Shown here: positions 8,855 through 19,499 of the stretch, in pieces
Layout of the letters: each line of letters opens with the position of its first letter
Numbering within the stretch: position 1 is the stretch's first letter
Assembly (NCBI RefSeq): GCF_000282035.1
Contig: NZ_AKKA01000022.1
Span: 1 to 45,412, forward strand
Direction of reading: 5' to 3'
From: Rhizobium sp. CF122
Lineage (GTDB): Bacteria; Pseudomonadota; Alphaproteobacteria; Rhizobiales; Rhizobiaceae
Length of the DNA: 45,412 bases
The notes under the pieces: generated by a model
Database searches by the model: none
What the model was told of the DNA's origin: nothing
The model's input: the letters and a program-made list of their open reading frames with translations, nothing else
Program-made: the position numbers and the translations under genes

Positions 8855-9898
8855 ATGGAATCGTTTGTTTCAACTTATGTCTTGCCCGGCCTCCTTATGG
8901 TCGGTCAGTCGCTTCTTCTCCTGGTTTGCCTGCTCGTCTTTATCGCCTACATCCTGTTGGCCGACCGCAAAGTCTGGGCGGCAGTGCAGCTCCGCCGCGG
9001 TCCGAACGTGGTGGGCCCGTGGGGCCTTTTCCAGTCCTTCGCCGATCTTTTGAAGTTCGTCTTCAAGGAGCCGGTCATTCCTGCCGGCGCCAACAAGGCG
9101 GTCTTCCTGCTGGCGCCGCTCGTGACCGTGCTTCTGGCGCTGTCGACCTGGGCCGTCGTGCCGCTGGCAGATGGCTGGGTCATCGCCAACATCAACGTCG
9201 GCATCCTGTACATCTTCGCGATCTCGTCGCTTGAAGTGTACGGCATCATCATGGGCGGCTGGGCTTCGAACTCGAAGTACCCGTTCCTCGGTGCACTGCG
9301 TTCCGCCGCGCAGATGGTGTCCTACGAAGTCTCGATCGGCTTCGTTATCGTCACCGTGCTGCTCTGCGTTGGTTCGCTGAATCTGACGGATATCGTCCAT
9401 GCCCAGCAGGCCGGCCTCGGCACGCGTCTCGGTCTGCCGTCGTCGTTCCTCGACTGGCATTGGCTGGCGCTATTCCCGATGTTCATCATCTTCTTCATTT
9501 CGGCGCTTGCCGAAACGAACCGCCCGCCTTTCGACCTTCCGGAAGCAGAATCGGAACTCGTCGCCGGCTTCATGGTCGAATACGGCTCCTCGCTCTACAT
9601 GATGTTCATGCTCGGCGAATATGCGGCCATCGTTCTGATGTGCTCACTGACGACGATCCTGTTCCTCGGAGGCTGGCTGCCGCCGGTCGACGTGTGGTTC
9701 GTGAACTGGGTTCCGGGCGTAATCTGGTTCACGCTTAAGTCGTGCCTGGTGTTCTTTATGTTCGCGATGGTCAAGGCATTCGTGCCGCGCTATCGCTACG
9801 ACCAGCTGATGCGCCTCGGCTGGAAGGTCTTCCTTCCGCTGTCGCTTGCCATGGTCGTTATCGTTGCATTCGTGCTGAAGCTGACGGGTTGGGCATGA
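8855..9898 (+). CDS. nuoH: NADH-quinone oxidoreductase subunit H
   Basis: The ND1-type membrane subunit linking the peripheral and membrane arms and lining the entrance of the quinone chamber. The 347-residue product is strongly hydrophobic with about eight transmembrane segments. It has the hallmark acidic loop [15 protein letters not shown] (E220, E230, E232, E234), which is implicated in coupling quinone reduction to proton translocation. GCAGGGGAC precedes the ATG, and it lies 12 bases after nuoG. Nothing unusual is seen. Confidence 0.96.
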   Translation: MESFVSTYVLPGLLMVGQSLLLLVCLLVFIAYILLADRKVWAAVQLRRGPNVVGPWGLFQSFADLLKFVFKEPVIPAGANKAVFLLAPLVTVLLALSTWAVVPLADGWVIANINVGILYIFAISSLEVYGIIMGGWASNSKYPFLGALRSAAQMVSYEVSIGFVIVTVLLCVGSLNLTDIVHAQQAGLGTRLGLPSSFLDWHWLALFPMFIIFFISALAETNRPPFDLPEAESELVAGFMVEYGSSLYMMFMLGEYAAIVLMCSLTTILFLGGWLPPVDVWFVNWVPGVIWFTLKSCLVFFMFAMVKAFVPRYRYDQLMRLGWKVFLPLSLAMVVIVAFVLKLTGWA

Positions 9899-9938
9899 TC
9901 ATGCCGGCCCTCGTTTCAAGCAATATTGGAGGTTGAAG

Positions 9939-10430
9939 ATGGCAGGCTTGTCCAACGCTGTCAGCTCGCTGTTCCTGAAGGAATTCGTCAGTGCGTTCTG
10001 GCTGACCTTCCGGTACATTTTTAAGCAGAAGGCAACAATCAACTACCCGTTCGAAAAGGGGCCGGTCAGCCCGCGCTTCCGCGGCGAACACGCACTGCGT
10101 CGCTATCCCAACGGTGAAGAGCGCTGCATCGCCTGCAAGCTCTGCGAGGCGATCTGTCCTGCCCAGGCGATCACCATCGAAGCTGGCCCACGCCGCAACG
10201 ATGGCACGCGCCGCACGGTTCGTTACGACATCGACATGGTCAAGTGCATCTACTGTGGCTTCTGCCAGGAAGCGTGCCCGGTCGATGCGATCGTCGAAGG
10301 TCCGAATTTCGAATTTGCAACGGAAACCCGCGAAGAACTCTACTTCGACAAGGCGAGGCTTCTGGAGAACGGCGACCGTTGGGAGCGCGAAATCGCGCGC
10401 AACATCGCGCTGGACGCACCGTACCGTTGA
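9939..10430 (+). CDS. nuoI: NADH-quinone oxidoreductase subunit I
   Basis: The 23-kDa-type subunit with two [4Fe-4S] clusters (N6a and N6b) that pass electrons to N2 in NuoB. The 163-residue product shows two typical ferredoxin motifs: C63-x2-C66-x2-C69-x3-C73 and C103-x2-C106-x2-C109-x3-C113. An N-terminal amphipathic helix (about 9-30) contacts the membrane arm. An in-frame TTG at 9933 would add two residues, but the ATG at 9939 sits six bases after GGAGG and is preferred. A 141-base gap with a hairpin separates it from nuoJ. Confidence 0.96.
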   Translation: MAGLSNAVSSLFLKEFVSAFWLTFRYIFKQKATINYPFEKGPVSPRFRGEHALRRYPNGEERCIACKLCEAICPAQAITIEAGPRRNDGTRRTVRYDIDMVKCIYCGFCQEACPVDAIVEGPNFEFATETREELYFDKARLLENGDRWEREIARNIALDAPYR

Positions 10431-10521
10431 TCGAAATTGAAATGCCGGAGTGCCGCCCGTTGCGTGGCTTCCGGTCAACATGCACCGAGGCTTTGCCGGA
10501 TCCCGTCCCGCGAAGCTTCAT

Positions 10522-10547
10522 CGGGCAGGGAAACTCCCGGCTGCCCG
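10522..10547 (+). promoter_or_regulatory. Hairpin in the nuoI-nuoJ gap
   Basis: The 141-base spacer between nuoI and nuoJ contains the inverted repeat CGGGCAG (10522-10528) / CTGCCCG (10541-10547) around a 12-base loop. It is followed by GGGGAAG and not a T-run, so a terminator is unlikely. It could be an mRNA processing or stabilising element; the rest of the spacer holds nothing I recognise. Confidence 0.35.
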
Positions 10548-10571
10548 GGGGAAGATGAAAAAGGCACCAAC

Positions 10572-11186
10572 ATGGGTCTGCAGGCTCTATTTTTCTATCT
10601 TTTCGCCTTTGTCGCGGTAGCGTCGGCGTTCATGGTCATTTGGTCGAAGAATCCGGTACATTCGGTTCTCTTCCTGATCCTGGTTTTCTTCAACGCGGCC
10701 GGCCTCTTCCTGCTGCTTGGCGCCGAGTTCCTGGCGATGATCCTGCTCGTCGTTTACGTCGGTGCCGTGGCGGTTCTCTTCCTCTTCGTGGTCATGATGC
10801 TCGACATCGACTTCACGGAGCTGCGCGCCGGCGTTCTCGAATACGCGCCGATCGGTGCGATCATCGGGTTGATCCTGGCGGCTGAGCTCATCGTTGTCGT
10901 CGGCGGCACGGTCATTTCGCCGGAGATCGCCAAGACGGTCGCGATGCCGATCCCGGCTCTGACCGAGCGCACCAACACCGCCGCACTCGGCGACGTTCTC
11001 TATACGAATTACGTCTACTTCTTCCAGATCGCTGGTCTCGTGCTGCTCGTCGCTATGATTGGTGCAATCGTGCTGACGCTGAAGCATCGCACACACATCA
11101 AGCGGCAGAACATTGCCAGACAGGTTGCCCGCAATCCGGCGACCGCCGTTGAGGTGGTCAAAGTCAAGCCGGGGCAGGGCGTTTGA
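10572..11186 (+). CDS. nuoJ: NADH-quinone oxidoreductase subunit J
   Basis: The ND6-type membrane subunit of complex I, whose mobile third helix takes part in energy coupling. The 204-residue product has five hydrophobic segments, starting MGLQALFFYLF, with the conserved VGAVAVLFLFVVMMLD segment (about 60-75). The frame is open back to 10437, but the upstream 45 codons are polar and unlike the family, so the ATG at 10572 is the start. The C-terminal tail of about 30 residues is basic and cytoplasmic. Confidence 0.95.
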   Translation: MGLQALFFYLFAFVAVASAFMVIWSKNPVHSVLFLILVFFNAAGLFLLLGAEFLAMILLVVYVGAVAVLFLFVVMMLDIDFTELRAGVLEYAPIGAIIGLILAAELIVVVGGTVISPEIAKTVAMPIPALTERTNTAALGDVLYTNYVYFFQIAGLVLLVAMIGAIVLTLKHRTHIKRQNIARQVARNPATAVEVVKVKPGQGV

Positions 11187-11215
11187 GGCAGGCGCGAGCT
11201 TAAGGAACAAACACA

Positions 11216-11524
11216 ATGGTCATCGGACTTTCCCATTACCTGACGGTCAGCGCCATCCTCTTCACGCTCGGCGTCTTCGGCATCTTCCTTAACCGGAAGA
11301 ACATCATCGTCATCCTGATGTCGATCGAGCTCATCCTGCTTGCGGTCAACATCAACATGGTCGCCTTCTCGTCATTCCTCAACGACATCGTCGGCCAGGT
11401 TTTTGCACTGTTCATTTTGACCGTTGCTGCTGCTGAAGCGGCCATCGGTCTTGCAATTCTCGTCGTCTTCTACCGCAACCGCGGCTCGATCGGCGTCGAA
11501 GACGTCAATATGATGAAGGGCTGA
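11216..11524 (+). CDS. nuoK: NADH-quinone oxidoreductase subunit K
   Basis: The ND4L-type subunit with three transmembrane helices; its buried glutamates form part of a proton path. The product is 102 residues, the standard length, with the two conserved membrane glutamates at E38 ([10 protein letters not shown]) and E74 ([10 protein letters not shown]). TAAGGAACAAACACA precedes the ATG. nuoL starts six bases after the stop. Confidence 0.96.
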   Translation: MVIGLSHYLTVSAILFTLGVFGIFLNRKNIIVILMSIELILLAVNINMVAFSSFLNDIVGQVFALFILTVAAAEAAIGLAILVVFYRNRGSIGVEDVNMMKG

Positions 11525-11530
11525 GGGCTC

Positions 11531-13531
11531 ATGTTTTTATATAAAGCTATCGTCTTTCTTCCCCTGATTGGCGCGATCATCGCCGGCCTCTTCGGCCGCG
11601 CGATCGGCGCCAAGGCATCGGAATACGTTACCTGCGGTTTGATGATCATCGCCGCCGTTCTCTCGTGGTACGTTTTCATTACGGTCGGCATGGGCCACCA
11701 CGAAGGTGGTCCGATCAAGGTCGAGGTCCTGCGCTGGATCCAGTCCGGCGGCGTTGACGTTTCCTGGTCGCTGCGCATCGATACGCTGACCTCGGTCATG
11801 CTGATCGTCGTCAACACGGTCTCGACGCTGGTACACGTCTATTCGATCGGATACATGCATCATGATCCGCATCGTCCGCGCTTCTTTGCCTACCTCTCGC
11901 TCTTTACCTTCGCCATGCTCATGCTGGTGACCGCCGACAACCTGGCCCAGATGTTCTTCGGCTGGGAAGGCGTTGGTCTGGCTTCGTACCTGCTCATCGG
12001 CTTCTGGTTCAAGAAGCCGTCGGCAAACGCCGCTGCGATCAAGGCCTTCATTGTCAACCGCGTTGGCGACTTTGGCTTCATCCTTGGTATTTCCAGCCTG
12101 TTCGTTCTCTTCGGCGCGATCAATCTCGATACCATCTTCGCCAACGCTGCGAGCTTTGCTCCGGCCGAAGCCGGCGGCGAGGGCGGCGAAATCGTTCTCA
12201 ACCTCTTCGGCATGCACCTGGACAAGGCACAAGCGCTGACCGGCGCCTGCCTGCTGCTCTTCATGGGCGCAATGGGTAAGTCGGCACAGTTCCTGCTGCA
12301 TACTTGGCTGCCCGATGCAATGGAAGGCCCGACGCCGGTGTCGGCACTTATCCATGCCGCAACCATGGTTACCGCAGGTGTCTTCCTTGTCGCCCGCATG
12401 TCGCCGCTGTTCGAGCTTTCGCCAGATGCGCTTGTGTTCGTAACGACGATCGGTGCCATCACGGCCTTCTTCGCCGCGACTGTCGGCCTCGTGCAGAACG
12501 ACATCAAGCGCGTCATCGCTTATTCGACCTGCTCGCAACTCGGCTACATGTTCGTCGCGCTCGGCGTTGGCGCTTATGGCGCGGCCATCTTCCACCTCTT
12601 TACGCACGCCTTCTTCAAGGCTCTGCTGTTCCTTGGTGCCGGCTCGGTGATCCACGCCGTCGATGGCGAGCAGGACATGCGTTACATGGGCGGTCTGCGC
12701 AAGCACATCCCCGTCACTTTCTGGATGATGACGATCGGCACGCTGGCGCTGACCGGCGTCGGCATCCCGTTCACCCCGATCGGCTTTGCGGGCTTCTTCT
12801 CCAAGGACGTGATCATCGAGGCGGCTTACGCGTCGCATTCGCCGGTCGCAGGCTTTGCCTTCACGCTTCTGGTCATCGCAGCTCTCTTCACCAGCTTCTA
12901 TTCCTGGCGTCTGGCGTTCCTGACCTTCTTCGGTCAGCCGCGCGCTTCGCACGAAGTCATGCACCACGTTCATGAATCTCCGCAAGTCATGCTGGTTCCG
13001 CTCTACCTTCTTGCTGCCGGCGCGGTTCTTGCCGGTGTCCTTTTCGAAGGCCGTTTCTACGGCGAGGAATACGCTGAGTTCTGGAAGGGTGCGCTCTTCA
13101 CCTCCGAGCACAATGAACTGCTGGAAGAATTCCACCACGTTCCAGCGTGGGTCGGCCTCAGCCCCTTTATCGCCATGCTTGTTGGCTTCGTCACCGCTTG
13201 GTACATGTACATCAAGTCGCCGTCGACGCCGCGCGTCCTCGCCAAGCAGCATCGGGTTTTGTACCAGTTCCTCTTGAACAAGTGGTACTTCGACGAACTT
13301 TACGACTTCTTGTTCGTACGCTCGGCAAAGGCGCTCGGCCGCTTCTTGTGGCAAAAGGGTGACGTCGGCGTCATCGACACCTACGGCCCGAACGGCATCG
13401 CTGCCCGCGTCGTCGATGTCACCAACCGCGTCGTGCGCTTGCAGACTGGTTACCTCTATCACTACGCGTTCGCCATGCTGATCGGCGTTGCGGCGCTTGT
13501 TACCTGGATGATGCTCGGGAGTTCCTTCTGA
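11531..13531 (+). CDS. nuoL: NADH-quinone oxidoreductase subunit L
   Basis: The distal antiporter-like proton pump of complex I (ND5 type). The 666-residue product has the proton-pumping core with [18 protein letters not shown] (about 138-155), the lysine motif [20 protein letters not shown], and the histidine-rich [12 protein letters not shown] segment. The C-terminal extension after about residue 500 contains the long lateral helix and a final membrane anchor. Its stop overlaps the nuoM start by one base (TGATG), indicating translational coupling. Confidence 0.96.
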   Translation: MFLYKAIVFLPLIGAIIAGLFGRAIGAKASEYVTCGLMIIAAVLSWYVFITVGMGHHEGGPIKVEVLRWIQSGGVDVSWSLRIDTLTSVMLIVVNTVSTLVHVYSIGYMHHDPHRPRFFAYLSLFTFAMLMLVTADNLAQMFFGWEGVGLASYLLIGFWFKKPSANAAAIKAFIVNRVGDFGFILGISSLFVLFGAINLDTIFANAASFAPAEAGGEGGEIVLNLFGMHLDKAQALTGACLLLFMGAMGKSAQFLLHTWLPDAMEGPTPVSALIHAATMVTAGVFLVARMSPLFELSPDALVFVTTIGAITAFFAATVGLVQNDIKRVIAYSTCSQLGYMFVALGVGAYGAAIFHLFTHAFFKALLFLGAGSVIHAVDGEQDMRYMGGLRKHIPVTFWMMTIGTLALTGVGIPFTPIGFAGFFSKDVIIEAAYASHSPVAGFAFTLLVIAALFTSFYSWRLAFLTFFGQPRASHEVMHHVHESPQVMLVPLYLLAAGAVLAGVLFEGRFYGEEYAEFWKGALFTSEHNELLEEFHHVPAWVGLSPFIAMLVGFVTAWYMYIKSPSTPRVLAKQHRVLYQFLLNKWYFDELYDFLFVRSAKALGRFLWQKGDVGVIDTYGPNGIAARVVDVTNRVVRLQTGYLYHYAFAMLIGVAALVTWMMLGSSF

Positions 13532-15042
13532 TGACCGATTGGCCTATTCTTTCAACGGTCACCTTCCTGCCGCTCGTCGGCGTGGTGCTCCTACTGCTGA
13601 TGAATGAAAACGGTCCGAGTGGCCGCCGCAACGTCCTCAACATCTCGTTGATTACGACGGTCGCGACGTTCGTCCTTTCGCTCTTCCTCTGGATCGGTTT
13701 CGACAATGCGAACCCGGGCTTCCAGATGATCGAGAAGCATGGCTGGCTGGGCACCGGCATCAGCTATCATCTCGGCGTTGACGGGATCTCGATGCTCTTC
13801 GTGATCCTGACGACCTTCCTCATGCCTTTCTGCGTGCTGGCGAGCTGGCTGTCGATCGAGAAGCGCCTGAAGGACTACATGATCGCTTTCCTGATCCTGG
13901 AAGTGATGATGGTCGGCGTCTTCGTTTCGCTTGATATCGTTCTCTTCTACGTCTTCTTCGAAGCCGGCCTCATTCCGATGTTCCTCATCATCGGTGTCTG
14001 GGGCGGCAAGGATCGCGTCTACGCCAGCTACAAGTTCTTCCTCTACACGCTGCTCGGCTCCGTTCTGATGCTGCTCGCCATTATGGCGATGTACTGGCAG
14101 GCCGGCACGACCGATATTCAGGCACTGCTCGCCTACCAGTTCCCGCCACAGATGCAGACCTGGCTCTGGCTTGCCTTCTTCGCGTCCTTCGCGGTGAAGA
14201 TGCCGATGTGGCCGGTTCACACCTGGCTTCCGGACGCGCACGTTCAGGCGCCGACGGCCGGCTCGGTCATCCTGGCCGGCGTGCTCCTGAAGCTAGGCGG
14301 CTACGGCCTGATCCGCTTCTCGCTCGGTATGTTCCCGGTTGCCTCCGAGTTCTTCGCACCGCTCGTCTTTGCGCTGTCTGTGATCGCCATCATCTACACC
14401 TCGCTGGTGGCCCTGATGCAGGACGATATGAAGAAACTGATCGCATACTCGTCCGTTGCCCACATGGGTTACGTGACGATGGGTATCTTTGCGGCCAACG
14501 CGCAGGGTCTGCAGGGCTCGATCTTCCAGATGCTGTCGCACGGCATCGTCTCGGGCGCTCTCTTCCTTTGCGTCGGCGTCATCTACGACCGAACCCATAC
14601 CCGCGAGATTGCGGCCTATGGCGGTCTGGTCAACAACATGCCGAAATACGCCGTTGCGATGATGGTCTTCACGATGGCAAACGTCGGCTTGCCGGGCACC
14701 TCGGGCTTCATCGGCGAATTCCTGACCCTGATTGGCGTCTTCCGCGTCAACACCTGGGTCGCGCTCTTCGCCGCAACGGGCGTTATCCTCTCCGCTGCCT
14801 ATGCGCTCTGGCTCTATCGCCGGGTCATCTTCGGCGCGCTGGAAAAGGAAAAGCTGAAGGCGCTGCTCGACCTTTCTCGGCGTGAACAGCTGATCCTCTA
14901 TCCGCTGATTGCACTGACCATCTTCTTCGGCGTCTATCCGGCTCCGGTCTTCGATGTGACCGCTGCATCGGTTGACCAGCTGATCCATAGCTACACGGCC
15001 GCAGTCCAGGCAGCGCACGACGTTGCGCTGTCGATGAAATGA
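13531..15042 (+). CDS. nuoM: NADH-quinone oxidoreductase subunit M
   Basis: The ND4-type antiporter-like proton-pumping subunit in the membrane arm. The 503-residue product has about 14 transmembrane segments and the conserved motifs [17 protein letters not shown] (key glutamate at about residue 147), [19 protein letters not shown] (key lysine) and [11 protein letters not shown]. It starts on the TGATG overlap with nuoL and ends 18 bases before nuoN. Confidence 0.96.
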   Translation: MTDWPILSTVTFLPLVGVVLLLLMNENGPSGRRNVLNISLITTVATFVLSLFLWIGFDNANPGFQMIEKHGWLGTGISYHLGVDGISMLFVILTTFLMPFCVLASWLSIEKRLKDYMIAFLILEVMMVGVFVSLDIVLFYVFFEAGLIPMFLIIGVWGGKDRVYASYKFFLYTLLGSVLMLLAIMAMYWQAGTTDIQALLAYQFPPQMQTWLWLAFFASFAVKMPMWPVHTWLPDAHVQAPTAGSVILAGVLLKLGGYGLIRFSLGMFPVASEFFAPLVFALSVIAIIYTSLVALMQDDMKKLIAYSSVAHMGYVTMGIFAANAQGLQGSIFQMLSHGIVSGALFLCVGVIYDRTHTREIAAYGGLVNNMPKYAVAMMVFTMANVGLPGTSGFIGEFLTLIGVFRVNTWVALFAATGVILSAAYALWLYRRVIFGALEKEKLKALLDLSRREQLILYPLIALTIFFGVYPAPVFDVTAASVDQLIHSYTAAVQAAHDVALSMK

Positions 15043-15060
15043 TGACGGGACTTTTGGGAC

Positions 15061-16506
15061 ATGACCTCTGAAACAATTCTCGCAAGCCTGCATCTTTCCA
15101 TTCCGGAGTTGATCCTCGCGGTCGGCGCCTTGGTGTTGTTGATGGTCGGCGTCTTCTCGGGAGAGCGCTCCGGCCGTATGGTCAGCGTTCTCGCGCTGAT
15201 CGTGCTGGCGGCGGCCGCTCTCTGGCTGATCTTCGTTCCGAGTGAAGGCGTTGCTTATGGCGGCGTCTTCCTGTCGGACGGCTTTGGTCGCTTCATGAAG
15301 ATCACGGCGCTGGTCGGCTCGATGGTGGCGCTCTTCATGTCGCTCGGCCTTGCCGGGGAAAACCAGCTCGACAAGTTCGAGTTTCCGGTGCTGCTCGTGC
15401 TCTGCACGCTCGGCATTCTGCTGATGATTTCGGCCAACGACCTCATCTCGCTCTACCTCGGCCTCGAACTGCAGTCGCTGGCAATCTACGTCGTTGCTGC
15501 GATCAATCGCGACAGCGTCAGGTCCACGGAAGCCGGTCTGAAGTACTTCGTGCTCGGCGCGCTCTCCTCGGGCATGCTGCTTTACGGCATGTCGCTGGTC
15601 TATGGCTTCACCGGCCACACGCAGTTCGCTGCGATTGCTCAGGCATTGACCGTTGACGGCGCGCGTTCGCTCGGCCTCATTTTCGGCCTTGTCTTCATCC
15701 TTGCCGGTATCGCCTTCAAGATTTCGGCCGTTCCGTTCCATATGTGGACGCCGGACGTTTATGAAGGTGCGCCGACCCCGGTCACGGCTTTCCTTGCAAG
15801 CGCCCCGAAGGTTGCTGCGATGGCGATGATGACCCGCATCGTCATTACCGCCTTCCAGCCGGTTCTGGCCGACTGGCAGCAGGTCGTGGTCTTCATTTCG
15901 ATCGCCTCCATGCTGCTCGGCTCCTTCGCCGCAATCGGTCAGAGGAACATCAAGCGCCTGATGGCCTATTCGTCGATCGGCCACATGGGCTATGCGCTGG
16001 TTGGTCTTGCCTCCGGCACGCAGACCGGTGTCTCGGGTGTCATGCTCTACATGGTCATCTACATGGTCATGACACTCGGCAGCTTTGCGATCATCATGTC
16101 GATGCGCCGCAAGGACGGCACGGTTGTCGAGGAGGTCAACGATCTGGCCGGCCTGTCGACCACCAATCCGTTCATGGCGACGGTGCTGACCATCCTGATG
16201 TTTTCGCTGGCCGGTATTCCTCCGCTCGCAGGCTTCTTCGCGAAGTACTTCGTGTTTGTCGCTGCAATTGAGGCAAAGCTCTATGCGCTTGCCATCATCG
16301 GCATTCTCGCATCGGTCGTCGGCGCGTACTACTATCTCCGCGTCATCAAGCTAATGTGGTTCGATGAAGCCACCGACGAATTTGCACGCGTGTCCGGTTC
16401 GCTGCGCCTGGTCTTCGGTGTCTCCGGTCTCTTCGTTCTCGCCTATGTCCTCATCGGCGGTCCGATCGGCGGCGCAGCCGAGCTTGCTGCTGCGACGCTC
16501 TTTTGA
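15061..16506 (+). CDS. nuoN: NADH-quinone oxidoreductase subunit N
   Basis: The ND2-type antiporter-like subunit, third of the homologous proton pumps. The 481-residue product has the expected [14 protein letters not shown] glutamate helix, [20 protein letters not shown] lysine motif and [14 protein letters not shown] segment. GGGAC lies just upstream of the ATG. It is the last complex I gene, and its stop overlaps the birA start (TGATG), so the biotin ligase is coupled to the nuo transcript. Confidence 0.96.
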   Translation: MTSETILASLHLSIPELILAVGALVLLMVGVFSGERSGRMVSVLALIVLAAAALWLIFVPSEGVAYGGVFLSDGFGRFMKITALVGSMVALFMSLGLAGENQLDKFEFPVLLVLCTLGILLMISANDLISLYLGLELQSLAIYVVAAINRDSVRSTEAGLKYFVLGALSSGMLLYGMSLVYGFTGHTQFAAIAQALTVDGARSLGLIFGLVFILAGIAFKISAVPFHMWTPDVYEGAPTPVTAFLASAPKVAAMAMMTRIVITAFQPVLADWQQVVVFISIASMLLGSFAAIGQRNIKRLMAYSSIGHMGYALVGLASGTQTGVSGVMLYMVIYMVMTLGSFAIIMSMRRKDGTVVEEVNDLAGLSTTNPFMATVLTILMFSLAGIPPLAGFFAKYFVFVAAIEAKLYALAIIGILASVVGAYYYLRVIKLMWFDEATDEFARVSGSLRLVFGVSGLFVLAYVLIGGPIGGAAELAAATLF

Positions 16507-17270
16507 TGAACTCCGAGGCACGGCGCCGGATATCGCTCGACGATTTCAGGCACGAGGCTCTGTCGGAGACATCGTCCACCAACAGCGAATGCCTTGCCCG
16601 TGCCCGGGCAGGGGACCGCGGTCTCCTTTGGATCACGGCGGAAAAGCAGACCGGCGGCCGTGGCCGCCGGGGTCGCCCCTGGGTTTCCGAGCGGGGCAAT
16701 CTCTATGCCTCGCTTCTCCTTATCGATCCGGCGCCCATGGAGCGTCTGGGCTCGCTGCCGCTGGCGATTGCCGTCGCAGTGCATCAGGCCGTGCGCCAGG
16801 TGTTGCCGCACACGGCCGAGCGGCTGGAAGTGAAATGGCCGAACGATATCCTGATCGGGCGAAAGAAGACCTGCGGCATTCTCGTCGAGGCCGAAGCCCT
16901 GCCTGACGGGCGCCACGCGCTCGTCATCGGCATCGGCATCAATGTCGCTTTCATGCCCGACAACCCGCTTTACCCCGTGACTTGCCTACGCGAGCAGGGG
17001 AGCTCTGCTTCCCCTGAAGAGGTTTTCGCGCATCTCTTCGCGTCGATGGCCGAAGTCCTCGAGGCATGGGATCGTGGCCGTGGAGTGCGCGAAATCACCG
17101 AACGCTGGCGCCAAGTCGCCTGCGGTATCGGCGAAAAGATAACTGTGAACCTGCCGGACCGGTCGATTTCCGGCCACTTCGCCGGAATTGATGATAATGG
17201 CCTGTTGATGCTGGATACTGGCGCAGGCAGGATGATGACGATTGCTGCCGGCGATGTCTTCTTTGGTTGA
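16506..17270 (+). CDS. birA: Biotin--[acetyl-CoA-carboxylase] ligase, catalytic type without HTH
   Basis: Attaches biotin to carboxylase carrier proteins such as AccB through biotinyl-5'-AMP. The 254-residue product starts directly in the catalytic domain: STNSE near residue 24, the adenylate-binding loop GGRGRRGRPW (50-59), and KWPNDIL with the catalytic-type lysine K110. A small C-terminal SH3-like domain follows (about 205-254). The N-terminal DNA-binding domain of E. coli BirA is absent, so it should not act as a biotin-operon repressor. The ATG at 16506 overlaps the nuoN stop; an immediately preceding in-frame TTG is less likely. Confidence 0.92.
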   Translation: MNSEARRRISLDDFRHEALSETSSTNSECLARARAGDRGLLWITAEKQTGGRGRRGRPWVSERGNLYASLLLIDPAPMERLGSLPLAIAVAVHQAVRQVLPHTAERLEVKWPNDILIGRKKTCGILVEAEALPDGRHALVIGIGINVAFMPDNPLYPVTCLREQGSSASPEEVFAHLFASMAEVLEAWDRGRGVREITERWRQVACGIGEKITVNLPDRSISGHFAGIDDNGLLMLDTGAGRMMTIAAGDVFFG

Positions 17271-17287
17271 TTGGAAAAAAGAATAAT

Positions 17288-18958
17288 ATGGCGAAGCAGG
17301 ACGAATTGGTATTTCTGCCGTTGGGCGGCGTTGGCGAGATCGGAATGAATCTCGCCCTTTATGGCTACGGCCCGCCGGACCATCGCCAGTGGATCATGGT
17401 CGACTGCGGCGTCACCTTCCCCGGACCTGACCTGCCGGGCGTCGATCTTGTGCTGCCCGACATTCGCTATCTCGCGAGCGAGCGGAAGAGCCTGAAGGCG
17501 ATCTTCATCACCCACGCCCATGAGGACCATTACGGCGCGCTCGCCGATCTATGGCCGGGCCTCAATGTCCCGGTCTATGCCTCGGCCTTTACCGCCGGGC
17601 TGCTCGAGGCGAAGCGAAACTTCGAGAAGTCGGCCATCGGTGAGATTCCGGTGACACTGTTTACGGCGGGCGATACCGTCAATGCCGGCCCCTTCAGTGT
17701 CGAGGGCGTCGCGGTCAACCATTCCATTCCCGAGCCGATGTCGCTGGTGATCCGCACACCACTCGGCAATGTAATCCATACCGGTGACTGGAAGATCGAC
17801 CATGAGCCGTCTCTCGGTCCGCTGACGGACGAGACGCGTTTCCGCCAGCTCGGCGATGAAGGCGTCTTGGCGCTGATGTGCGATTCCACCAACGCCCTCC
17901 GCGACGGTGTCTCGCCCTCGGAAAAGGACGTCTCGGAGAGCCTGCGCAAGATCATCGAGAATGCCGAGGGTCGCGTCGCGGTGACGACGTTCTCATCGAA
18001 TGTCGGCCGTATCCGCACAGTAGCCGAGGCGGCGGAGGCTGAAGGCCGCGAAATCCTTCTGCTCGGCAGTTCGCTCAAGCGCGTGGTCGACGTTTCCCGC
18101 GATATCGGCCTGATGGAAGGCATCAAGCCGTTCATTTCAGAAGACGAGTACGGCTATATTCCACGCGACAAAGTGGTCGTCATTCTTACGGGAAGCCAGG
18201 GTGAGCCACGCGCGGCCCTTGCCAAACTCTCGCGCGACGAGATGCGCAACGTGGCGCTTGCCTCCGGCGATATCGTCGTATTTTCCTCGCGCGCTATTCC
18301 CGGCAACGAGAAGGCGATTCAGGATATCAAGAACGGCCTCATCGAGCAGGGTGTCCATGTGATCACCGACAACGAGGCTCTTGTCCACGTTTCCGGACAT
18401 CCGCGCCGCAACGAGCTGCAGAAGATGTACGAGCTGACGAGGCCGAAGATCGTCGTGCCGGTGCACGGCGAGGCGACGCACCTGACGGCACACAAGGAAC
18501 TCGCGGAGCAGTCGGGCATCTCGATCGTGCCGCGCGTGCGCAACGGCGACATTCTTCGTCTGGCGCCAGGACCAGTCGAGGTGATCGACGAGGCGCCGCA
18601 TGGCCGCATCTACAAGGACGGCGCGCTGATCGGCGATTTTGACGAAATGGGCATCGGCGAGCGTAAGAAGCTCTCCTATGTCGGCCACGTCGCCGTCAAC
18701 GTCGTGATCGACAGCCGCTACGATATCGTCGGCGATCCGGACCTAGTTGCAATCGGCCTGCCTGTCTACGACGACGAGGGCGACGAGATGGAAGACACGC
18801 TCTATGATGCTGCAGTTGGTGCCATCGAAAGCATTCCGCGGGCTCGCCGCAAGGATCTCGACCTGCTGCAGGAGTCAGTTCGCCGTGCTATCCGCGCAGC
18901 GGCAAACCAGACCTGGGGGAAGAAACCCGTGGTCACAGTCTTTGTTACGAAGGTCTGA
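17288..18958 (+). CDS. rnj: Ribonuclease J
   Basis: A metallo-beta-lactamase/beta-CASP ribonuclease with 5'-3' exo- and endonuclease activity, involved in rRNA 5'-end maturation and mRNA turnover; alphaproteobacteria commonly combine it with RNase E. The 556-residue product has the zinc-binding signature HAHEDH at 76-81 and a further conserved NHSIPE segment. The beta-CASP motifs include FSSRAIPGNE and VSGHPRRNE, with the conserved VPVHGEATH afterwards. The ATG at 17288 is preferred over an in-frame TTG at 17267 inside the birA stop because MAKQDELVF is the family start. The ribosome-binding site (GGAAAAAAG) is moderate. Confidence 0.93.
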   Translation: MAKQDELVFLPLGGVGEIGMNLALYGYGPPDHRQWIMVDCGVTFPGPDLPGVDLVLPDIRYLASERKSLKAIFITHAHEDHYGALADLWPGLNVPVYASAFTAGLLEAKRNFEKSAIGEIPVTLFTAGDTVNAGPFSVEGVAVNHSIPEPMSLVIRTPLGNVIHTGDWKIDHEPSLGPLTDETRFRQLGDEGVLALMCDSTNALRDGVSPSEKDVSESLRKIIENAEGRVAVTTFSSNVGRIRTVAEAAEAEGREILLLGSSLKRVVDVSRDIGLMEGIKPFISEDEYGYIPRDKVVVILTGSQGEPRAALAKLSRDEMRNVALASGDIVVFSSRAIPGNEKAIQDIKNGLIEQGVHVITDNEALVHVSGHPRRNELQKMYELTRPKIVVPVHGEATHLTAHKELAEQSGISIVPRVRNGDILRLAPGPVEVIDEAPHGRIYKDGALIGDFDEMGIGERKKLSYVGHVAVNVVIDSRYDIVGDPDLVAIGLPVYDDEGDEMEDTLYDAAVGAIESIPRARRKDLDLLQESVRRAIRAAANQTWGKKPVVTVFVTKV

Positions 18959-18961
18959 CGA

Positions 18962-19366
18962 ATGCTCGGCCGGGTCAACCACGTTGCTATCGCCGTTCCC
19001 GACCTTGCGGCCGCAACGGCTGCATATCGGGACACACTCGGCGCAACCGTCTCAGCCCCGCAGGCTCTACCGGAACACGGCGTCACCGTCGTCTTCGTCG
19101 AGTTGCCGAATACCAAGATTGAACTCCTGCAGCCGTTGGGAACGGAATCGCCAATCGCGGCTTTCCTGGACAAGAACCCGTCCGGCGGAATGCACCATAT
19201 CTGCTACGAGGTCGGCGATATCCTCGCCGCCCGCGACCAGCTGACCCAACGCGGGGCAAGAGTGCTCGGCAGCGGCGAGCCGAAGATCGGCGCGCATGGC
19301 AAGCCGGTGCTCTTCCTGCATCCGAAGGATTTCTTCGGGACCCTGATCGAGCTCGAGCAGGTCTGA
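18962..19366 (+). CDS. mce: Methylmalonyl-CoA epimerase
   Basis: Interconverts (2R)- and (2S)-methylmalonyl-CoA, linking propionyl-CoA carboxylase to methylmalonyl-CoA mutase. The 134-residue product is a two-module vicinal-oxygen-chelate (glyoxalase-fold) enzyme. Likely metal ligands visible by family position are H7 (NHVAIAV), H79 (MHHICYEV) and E130 (LIELEQV). GKPVLFLHPKDFFGTLIELEQ is a typical family ending. It begins three bases after rnj, so it is in the same transcription unit. No odd features. Confidence 0.88.
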   Translation: MLGRVNHVAIAVPDLAAATAAYRDTLGATVSAPQALPEHGVTVVFVELPNTKIELLQPLGTESPIAAFLDKNPSGGMHHICYEVGDILAARDQLTQRGARVLGSGEPKIGAHGKPVLFLHPKDFFGTLIELEQV

Positions 19367-19425
19367 GCAAGCCTGCGGCAGAGTGACCGAAATCCCGCAA
19401 AAGTTGGGAAGGGGTCTGAACCGGC

Positions 19426-19454
19426 TTTGAGTTGACGGGTATTTCGGCCTATAA
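19426..19454 (+). promoter_or_regulatory. Possible sigma-70 promoter before the DUF1467 gene
   Basis: TTTGAG (19426-19431), a 17-base spacer and CTATAA (19449-19454) approximate the rhizobial housekeeping consensus CTTGAC-N17-CTATAT. It lies in the 133-base gap after mce, the first real break in the tight gene string since nuoA. This suggests that the downstream gene can be transcribed independently. Sequence match only. Confidence 0.4.
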
Positions 19455-19499
19455 GCACGGCAACTGCGATAACCGCAGAGAGCCTAGCGGGACAATCCG

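Noticed and set aside
11537..13462. 641-codon minus-strand open frame opposite nuoL
   Set aside because: Hydrophilic Arg/Asp/His-rich shadow of a membrane protein gene; no start signal.
14293..15984. 563-codon minus-strand frame opposite nuoM/nuoN
   Set aside because: Same reason: antisense of two complete membrane subunits, no domain.
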